A stretch of 64,000 bases of DNA. It comes from Papilionanthe hookeriana x Papilionanthe teres. Its lineage: Eukaryota > Streptophyta > Magnoliopsida > Asparagales > Orchidaceae. Positions 58,361 through 64,000 of this stretch are shown piece by piece. The position numbers and the translations under genes were made by a program. Position 1 is the stretch's first letter. The number at the start of each line of letters is the position of its first letter. Under the pieces are notes generated by a model. It did no database searches, was not told the DNA's origin, and saw nothing but the letters and a program-made list of their open reading frames with translations. Location: contig CM040432.1 in assembly GCA_022702705.1 (NCBI GenBank), positions 47,580,540 to 47,644,539 on the forward strand. Direction: 5' to 3'.

Positions 58361-61300
58361 TGAACTCAATTTTGGTGAGGTTTTTCCTTCTTCTTAGTGC
58401 TTAGGATCTAGCGATAGGACTTTCTTTGTGACTATCCTAGAAGGCTAGAGATGGAGCCCACCTACATAGAAATTCAAACCACTTACTTTCTCTCTCTAGA
58501 ACCCACATAGATGATCATGAACCTCCAGCACTTGGTAGGTTGAAACCAGCATATGAGGATTCAAGGATGAGTCCCCATAGAATTTTTGAATTGAGGACAA
58601 CCCTGGGTAGCTAGGTTTTAGTCTTTCACACACTCAAGCACATCTCAACTCCCTACTTGTCCCAAAACCCAAAATAACACCCAATAAACCAACCTCCTTT
58701 ACTCTTTGAGAAACCCACATGGATAGTACCAAGCCTCTGGCCTTTGACTGAGATGGGTAGGACCAACATATCAAGTTTCATGAAGAAGTTGCCATTTGAC
58801 AAGGCTTGGTTCCAAGATGGTTAAGTGTGGTTAAGACCCATGACCAAATAACCTTAAACCCTAAACCCACCTAAAATACCCAATTTTGTCAAAATTTACC
58901 AAAATTACGAAAACGCCTTAAGAACCCTAAATTTCCAAAAGGTGGCCCAAATCCTCAAATTCTTTCCAAAATCATGACAGACCATTTCAAACTACCTAAA
59001 TTTATCAAAATACCACAAATTGTCCACAATTCCGAAAATACTCCTAAATTTGTAAAAAATACTAAAATACCCTTCATATCCTACCTAAACAAATCCCAAC
59101 CACTCAAATGGCCCAATTTGACTAAATTGACCAATTTTGACCAAAATCTAAATTTTTCCCTTAAAGGTCCAAAGCCCCCAATTTGCACTAAATTGATCAA
59201 ATTGACCCCCAATTTTCATCTAATTCACTCATAATTTACTAAATTTCAAAGTTCAAACTCAATTTTAATGAAAAACATGCCCAATTTAATTAGCCCATGG
59301 TTAATTCATGCATACTTTAAAAGCTCATACCCGTATGCATTTTCAAAAGCCTGTGGCATTGATTTTAAAAGCTCAATTTGAGCCCACATGAAAAAGGATC
59401 AATTCTCCATCATCTCATGGCATTTAAATCACCCCATCATGGCATCATATGATGCATACCAAGCATGTACATGAACTTTTACCAAAATGAGGCATATAGA
59501 CTTTCTTCATTTAAAATTCATAAAATTCTAAATTTCATTTGCATGAAACTTTCTCATGACTCCATAAATTGTATGGCATGCCTCATGGAGCCTTCCTTGG
59601 ACATCATGAGGTCAAACGTACAAAATTTGGCAAGTAGAGGTGACCACTCCCTCTTATCTCTCCACTTGGAATTGCCCATCTCATGCAACATTTAAACCTT
59701 GGTTTCATGCCTAGGCTAGCCATTTAAGTTCACTGATACCTTCTTTGGGGTCATGGGACACCCTAACCACCATGGAACCAAACCTAGCCCTTGGACCAAG
59801 GGTTTAAACCAAACTTAGCCAAATTACCCAAACCTCACTTCCCCCTTGGACCAAATCCTTGGAGCCTCCCTGGAAAAGTTGAACACTCAACCTCCCCGAC
59901 TTCTCTAAGCTTTGAGGTGACCTGACCTTGGCTGGCTAGCCACCTAGTTGTTGGAATACACCATGTCCGAGAGGTCTTAAATAGCTTCAACCCACAATTT
60001 CATTCACCTGAGCTGGCTCAGCCTAATTGGCAACTGGAGCACTTCTTCTATCCACCTAAGTGGCCTCTCTGCCACCTGACTTGTTTTGTTGGCCACCATG
60101 GCCATGGGTATAAGTAAGACCACCCCCACGGCCAAAGTATGAAGATGGTTCCAACCCTAACAAACCTCTGCCAAATTTTCACCAGACAATTTTGCAACTC
60201 TGAGAAGCCAACCCCCACTACTTTCTTGCCCTAATCCCCACTGGTTAGACTCAATTTCAAATTCAAAAACAAGGAGTTTTTACAACCATCCCTCCAGGCA
60301 AATTAATTCCCCAATTTGACTCACTCTTAAGCTTTACCAAGGTAAGAGAGGAAGTTCCCCACTAAAATCCCCCTCTCCCAAGCTCACTGCACCCGACTTC
60401 TTCATAAGCCGCACCACCCTTAGGTCAAATTCCCACTTGGACCACATAACAAAGAAAGGTGACACTTCAAGGAGGTTTGTGGCACTCTACTAAAGCTTCT
60501 GTAAGCATCTAATTAAGGCTACACCTCTTAAACAAAAGTATGGACCATTTTCCCTGAATCTGAGCTCGATTTGAGCCTTTGTGAAGAGAAATTTAAGTTC
60601 ATGGGCATGTAATCGTATGGATGCATTCATCTTGAGTAGTTTATTATGTAAGAGCAAACCCTGCTTGATTTAGTTAAGAATCGAGGGAGAAATTAGGTTT
60701 AGAAAATGAATGGTTTGCAAGTTAAGTCATTTGGATACGATGATCAAGAGTCGTCCGATCGCGCGTGTATCGAACTGACAGGCCAGGTTTCACTGAACAA
60801 ATAGATGGAGCGGAAAAGGTGGGACGCATGGCGGTTGAGTAAGAAGGAAGCGATCAATGGCGCGACGACATGTAGAAAGCATGGAACTGTCAAGGATTGC
60901 GTTGCACCGATGAGAATAAATAGAAAAATAGGCATTTTGTTTTAATTAAATTCAGAAAACATCAAAAATTCATAACATGGTGTTGAAAAATCATAAAAAT
61001 AAAGTAATAATACCATTGTGCTCAGTGAATAGAGGAGAATCATCTGAACAAAAATCAAATTTATTTATATTTTTAAATTATTTAAATATCCTAAATCTTC
61101 TTTAAATTATAACTAGTTAAATATTAATAACCATAAATTGAAAATTTTAAGGGTTTGTTCTCCCTGTTTTTAGGAATGTTCTCTGATTTTTTCAAAGTTA
61201 GACGACACTTCTAATAAGGCGAACCCTAATTTCCAATGTTAAGTCACCCTTTTGATTGAATAATTATATAAATTAGAATAAAAATAAAAAAATATAGGGC

Positions 61301-62438
61301 GTTCTCATAAGAAGAGTGTAAGAAAAATAAAAATTAAGTTTAAATATTTTTAAAATACAACTTTTTAACGTAAGTCATTAAAGCCCATGAGAAATTAAAT
61401 AAATAAATTATAATTTTAAAAATTGAAAAATTGGTTAATAGTTAAGAAAATGAACAAATGAAGTCTGCAAAAATTTAAAATAATTCCCATTTGAAATGCA
61501 TTTAATATCTAAGTGCATTTTTCAAGATAAATAAGATTTTTACACTAAAAGAATCATAATAAATAAAATATAATTAAGAAAGTTATTAAAAGTTGCTTGG
61601 AGTGATTTTTGTGACTAGGGGCACCCAAAAAATAAAATTGGTGTTAAAATAAAAATTTTATTTTTGAGCAATTTTTTAATTAAAAATAATTAAAAATAAT
61701 TAAAAATAAAAAAATTCAAATATGCACAAAAATGTCTCTAATTGTTCCCTAACCACTTGAGACCAATTAGAACATTTTTTCTTTTTTTCTTAATAAAATT
61801 ATGTATTCTTAAATGCCTAAATATATATTTTTCTAATTATTCACTAAGCTAAGTATAAAAATAAAATAAATATAAAAAAAATACAAAGGAAATTTCTCTG
61901 GGTTTCTTGAAACTAGAGAGATCAATGAAAATATAAATTTATTTTTCAAAATAAAATGCATTTTCTATTTAATTAAATGTCAAAATAAAAAAATAACTAT
62001 AAAAAATAAAATATAATTAAAAAATTCATGATATTTAACCTAAGTGATCCCGAACCTCCACTAATTTTCCTAAGATAGAAACTTTACCTCATTTGATAAA
62101 ATGAATTAATTTTATAAATTCCTAATTTTGGATTGGAATAATTATAAAAAATTAAATAAAAAATAGGAAAGCAAATTTCTTCTTTGCTGCCTCAATTGGT
62201 CCATGAGAGATGGGTTAAAAATTTTCAAGCTTACGTGAATTAATTTTAAAGATTTATTAAGATAGGTGCCTTAGGGGTAAAATTGTAATTTCCACCTTTT
62301 CACCCCCTATTTAAAATTTGGGATAAATTAAGGGTTCAAAGGGTAATATTTGAGCCTAAGTAATGTTCTAAGGTGATTGAAGTAGAAACTAATTAACCTC
62401 CTATTTTTAGAAAATAAGGGTATAAATGTAATTACTCA
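58361..62438 (+). repeat. LTR-like unit U2, plus strand
   Basis: About 4078 bp, starting TGAACTCAATTTTGGTGAGG and ending ATTACTCA. It is the inverted partner of U3. Strong strand asymmetry: 58850-60400 is C/A-rich with many CCCAATTTGACC-like words, while U3 is G/T-rich in the matching part. TATAAGTA lies at 60109-60116. Both U2 and U4 are followed by similar short text (AATTGTTGAACATT and AATTATGGAATCATC), possibly a decayed primer site. Confidence 0.6.
60109..60116 (+). promoter_or_regulatory. TATA-like box of U2
   Basis: TATAAGTA in ATGGGTATAAGTAAGACC, followed by text matching U3 after its own TATA-like box. Confidence 0.4.
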
Positions 62439-62477
62439 AATTGTTGAACATTGGATGATGAAATTTACTTGAATGAT

Positions 62478-64000
62478 TGATCTGCCTTAAAATTACTTAG
62501 AATTTTATATCAAATTTTTATTAATATTTTAAGGATATTACGCTTTAATGAAAGGTATTTCTTATGTTTTGGTTACAGATACAACAAATTGAGTTTATGA
62601 AGAAAAAGAGTTAAATAGGAGCAAAATTAAGCCAAAAAGAGCAAAAAGGATGATTATGGCGCCAGACACAGCAAATTGATTCTAGAGATTTATTGACAGT
62701 TATTAGGTGGTTATTGATGCTTTCAAACCAATCTAGAAGCCTCTAGACATTTTCCCACATGTTATAAACCAAATGCAATAAATATAGACACGAGAGAGCA
62801 GTTATTAAACGAAGATGTGCAACCTAAATATGAAGAGGTGCGTCCATTTGCGCAGAGATCCTGGCGCCTAGGTGCCACAGTTAATTTCTAGAACTTTCAA
62901 TGAATGTAGACGAATTTTGAAGAGGTGTCTTAAGCAACTCTTGGCCATTGCTGGAGATCTATAAATAGAGGACCATTTCTACAACAAGGTGTGCTAGAGT
63001 GAGCGGGTAGTGTGTATAGTGTGTGAGGGAGAATTAATTTGCAAATAATTAAGAGTGTTAAGTGTCTTCTTCTTTATTTTACTGAGTGTTTAGTGTGAAT
63101 TCGAGAGTCAAAGTCCTTTTAGAGTCTGTGGAGTCAGAGAACTTCAAAGGATTGCTTGGATTACATTCCAGATAAGTATTTATATCTTGTTTCTTAAGTT
63201 TAGTGCTTTGGATTTGAGTTATATGAATATGATTTGTGGTGTAATTTCTATGATTTCTGAGTATTCTTCTTTTCTTTCTCCCTATAAATATGAAATGAAT
63301 TAATAACAGATTTAAATCAGATTTGAGAACTTAATTTCCTATTTTCTAAAAATTTGTGATGGTACTGTACCTAATCTTAATTTACTTTATAAATTGGCCT
63401 CTTGTATTTTTAAAAACTATGGAGAATTCTTAGGTTCTAACCATGGGATAAGGATTCTTAACTTATATGTATCACATTTCTCTAAAAGGGGAGGTGCAAA
63501 TAAATAGGGAGATAATATTTAATGGGCATAGATTTGATTTTTGTTTTTAGTGTGATAGGCTAAATTCAATCAATTTGGTTTTACAAAAGAGGTGACGACT
63601 CACTAGTAGGCCAGACCATAGGCACCCATTCGGGGGGAACCTAGAAGTGAGAGTCTAGAAATTCGTCCCTTTCCAATAATAATACATCCTAATCTAATCT
63701 TTAAAAACTAGCTAATGTTCTTTACGACCTAGACCAAAGGGTAAAGCATATATATGCTCCTATTTATCACAAAACCACATTTTAAGTTCTCAACTAGTTT
63801 TATCTGCTTATTAATCATGGAATATTTCGTATGGAGAAAAATTTCTTGTTTATTGTTTTATCACATGCTAATTTTCATATTCTAAATATTTTAATTAGTT
63901 TTAAATTAAAAGATTTTAATTAATAGTTTTATTTCTTTTAATTATATTAATCCTCGTAGGATCGATATATGGGGTTTCTAAAAATAAAACTCTATATTAC
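62478..64000 (+). repeat. Athila-like LTR, cut by window end
   Basis: It starts TGATCTGCC, like the E1 LTR (TGATCTATA), and follows it throughout: ATTACGCTTTAATGAAAGG near 62537, the A/G-rich U3 repeats near 62620, GAAGAGGTGTCTTAAGCAA near 62920, TATAAATA at 62960-62967, and the GTAGGATCGATAT motif near 63957. A single dyad GGCGCCTAGGTGCC lies at 62863-62876. No PPT precedes it, so it is a 5' LTR of an element continuing rightwards, or a solo LTR. Confidence 0.85.
62960..62967 (+). promoter_or_regulatory. TATA box of the last LTR
   Basis: TATAAATA in ATCTATAAATAGAGG, at the same relative place as in E1 and E2. Confidence 0.75.

Overview
This window is gene-poor plant nuclear DNA, almost certainly angiosperm and probably pericentromeric or other repeat-rich heterochromatin. 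It is AT-rich and consists almost wholly of nested, decayed retrotransposons. I found no convincing host gene, tRNA, rRNA or CRISPR array. The plant assignment rests on Athila-type Ty3/gypsy elements primed by tRNA-Asp, an RTE LINE with a (TTG)n tail, a Ty1/copia remnant and a Tat-type gag remnant. I cannot name the species.

Layout. (1) 1-15402: E1, an Athila-like element on the + strand. It has a cut 5' LTR, PBS, gag, pol, a truncated post-pol ORF A, an RTE LINE inserted in the spacer, ORF B, PPT and 3' LTR (LTRs about 4.5% diverged by hand count). (2) 15403-22401: old flank with a Ty1/copia pol remnant, a second RTE fragment and an LTR scrap. (3) 22402-27151: E3, a minus-strand Athila-like remnant with 3' LTR, 3' non-coding region, gag start, PBS and 5' LTR; pol and both post-pol ORFs are missing. 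(4) 27152-40710: E2, a full-length Athila-like element inserted in E3's 5' LTR with a CCACC target duplication (LTRs about 6% diverged). It carries gag, pol, ORF A and ORF B, all broken. (5) 40716-48386: an inverted repeat with about 1.05-kb arms around an LTR-like unit and several minisatellites. (6) 48387-62438: LTR-like units of about 4.1-4.3 kb in opposite orientations, with a Tat-type gag remnant between them. (7) 62478-64000: the start of a fourth Athila-like LTR, cut by the window end.

The most unusual signal is a short GC-rich dyad (14-mer GGCGCCTAGGCGCC in E1, E3 and the last LTR; 15-mer CTCGCCGACGGCGAG in E2). It occurs mostly in pairs with a near-constant 21-bp period. It lies in the LTR upstream of the TATA box, and again in the spacers before the two post-pol ORFs. 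In E2 each spacer also has a TATA-like box between the dyads and the ORF start. I infer an LTR-like promoter module reused internally, possibly driving ORF A and ORF B separately. Three more non-coding modules recur: a 44-nt block after the pol stop, with one difference between E1 and E2 that keeps a stem paired; a second PPT-like tract about 0.9 kb before the true PPT; and, between the two PPTs, a stem capping an AT-rich stretch whose arms covary.

Every retroelement gene here is broken by stops or frameshifts, so all are called pseudogenes. ORF B of E1 is the best preserved, with one internal stop. Alignments, divergences and motif periods were made by eye; dot plots, HMM searches and structure covariation tests would be decisive.
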